Of a DNA stretch of 64,000 nt, positions 63,312 to 64,000 are shown piece after piece. Numbering within the stretch: the first letter of the stretch is position 1; every line of letters starts with the position of its first letter. Made by a program: the position numbers and the translations under genes. The stretch is taken from contig BGKB01000212.1 in the NCBI GenBank assembly GCA_003116975.1, positions 50,448 through 114,447 on the forward strand, given 5' to 3'. The notes beneath the pieces are model-generated. The model did no database searches, was not told the origin of the DNA, and was given only the letters and a program-made list of their open reading frames with translations. The DNA comes from Aurantiochytrium sp. KH105. Its lineage: Eukaryota; Sar; Bigyra; Thraustochytrida; Thraustochytriidae.

Positions 63312-64000
63312 AACGGCAAACAATATGGTGGCGAGATCTTTCACGAGCGAGCAGCCGGCTGCACAAGAGCTTTTCATGTGTTATGACGAGCAAGACATGG
63401 CGGTCTGTGCGTGTGGCGCGTCGTGTGTCGGCTTGGCACAGATCGACTTGGTTCTTGTATTGCAACAAGGGCAACAAGAAGCTTGACTTGTGAAAGCCTC
63501 GCACGGCTCTATAGTGTTGGTTGCGGTGCAGCAAAAAAATGTCAGACGCTGGTGACATACTTGTTGCTGCTGCGTGAGGGTGCGCTGATCGTGTCACGTC
63601 GCTCGCTGGGCCTGCAGTCTGGGCGTTAGATGAGCAGAAAATGAACAAAATGGGCTGTGTTAGATGCACTTCTTGCTGCACAGCGACGAGAGGAGCGAAG
63701 CGCGGGCACTCAAAAATTCCAAAGTAGATCAACAGGACGGACTTGACGTTTGGGTGCCCAAATGAGGTCCCCGAAATCAAGTGCCAGGGCGGCGCAAGGG
63801 CGGTGAGCAAGGGGGCGTACATGGTCAAATACATTCGAGCAAGTTGGACCAAGTCGATTTTTGCAAAAAAGTTTTTGACGATGAGAGCAAATTCAAGTGT
63901 TCATTGAGGGCACTTGTTTGTGTACAGTGAGCCCCATAGTACCGCATGCAAAGCTCTCCGCGCTGATCACTTTGCCAGCTCGGTTTGCCGTTGATCCGCG
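63312..64000. other. Right edge, no supportable gene
   Basis: Homology to the satellite stops near 63311. A minus-strand open frame (about 200 codons, ending inside the satellite) starts here but has no motif. No telomere repeats are seen. Confidence 0.5.

Noticed and set aside
63247-63852. A 200-codon minus-strand frame at the right edge
   Set aside because: Its end lies in satellite sequence and it has no motif; possible but unsupported.

Overview
The window reads as nuclear DNA of a unicellular eukaryote. Genes are GC-rich and well spaced. Most are one long open frame, and the few introns follow GT-AG rules. Start codons generally sit in a purine(-3)/G(+4) context. The gene content (CRIB-RhoGAP, C2-metacaspase, membrane phosphodiesterase, an LRR-kinase-RING-like protein) suggests a stramenopile-type protist, possibly a thraustochytrid. 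That placement is inference, not proof.

Layout. 0-30 kb: choline/ethanolamine kinase (+), a type II membrane O-fucosyltransferase-like protein (-), mitochondrial sulfite oxidase (-), a membrane-anchored Janus/PHPT1-type phosphohistidine phosphatase-like protein (-), a polytopic membrane cyclic-nucleotide phosphodiesterase (-), MEMO1 (+), a double-C2 metacaspase (-), an unknown helical protein (+), a CRIB-RhoGAP (-) and a membrane-anchored beta-propeller lectin-like protein (-). Between them lie long leaders full of tetranucleotide and trinucleotide microsatellites, the largest (about 5 kb) upstream of the phosphodiesterase. 30-43 kb: a four-exon, probably N-myristoylated EF-hand protein with an acidic repeat tail (+), a two-exon alanine aminotransferase (+), the ribosome-biogenesis factor LTV1 (-), a coiled-coil protein (+), a natural fusion of an actin N-terminal acetyltransferase (NAA80-like) with an actin maturation protease (ACTMAP-like) (-), and a multi-spanning membrane protein (+).

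43-48 kb holds an LRR / ankyrin-like / kinase / RING-like gene on the minus strand. Its seven LRRs are each encoded by a separate 84-nt exon, separated by near-identical introns: a tandem exon+intron array of about 243 bp per unit. The downstream kinase and RING-like part carries two in-frame stops and several frame changes, so this copy is probably a pseudogene.

48-54 kb holds no gene I can support, only short repeats. 54.4-63.3 kb is a tandem array of about six copies of a 1.4-kb satellite-like unit. One copy is interrupted by a 318-bp insertion flanked by a 12-bp target-site duplication. The right end looks like a gene-poor heterochromatic or subtelomere-like zone (inference).

The most interesting items are the NAA80-ACTMAP fusion, which joins the two consecutive steps of actin N-terminal maturation in one polypeptide, the one-LRR-per-exon array, the membrane-tethered PHPT1-like domain, and the satellite with its inserted element. 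All homology statements come from motif recognition by eye; no database search was run.
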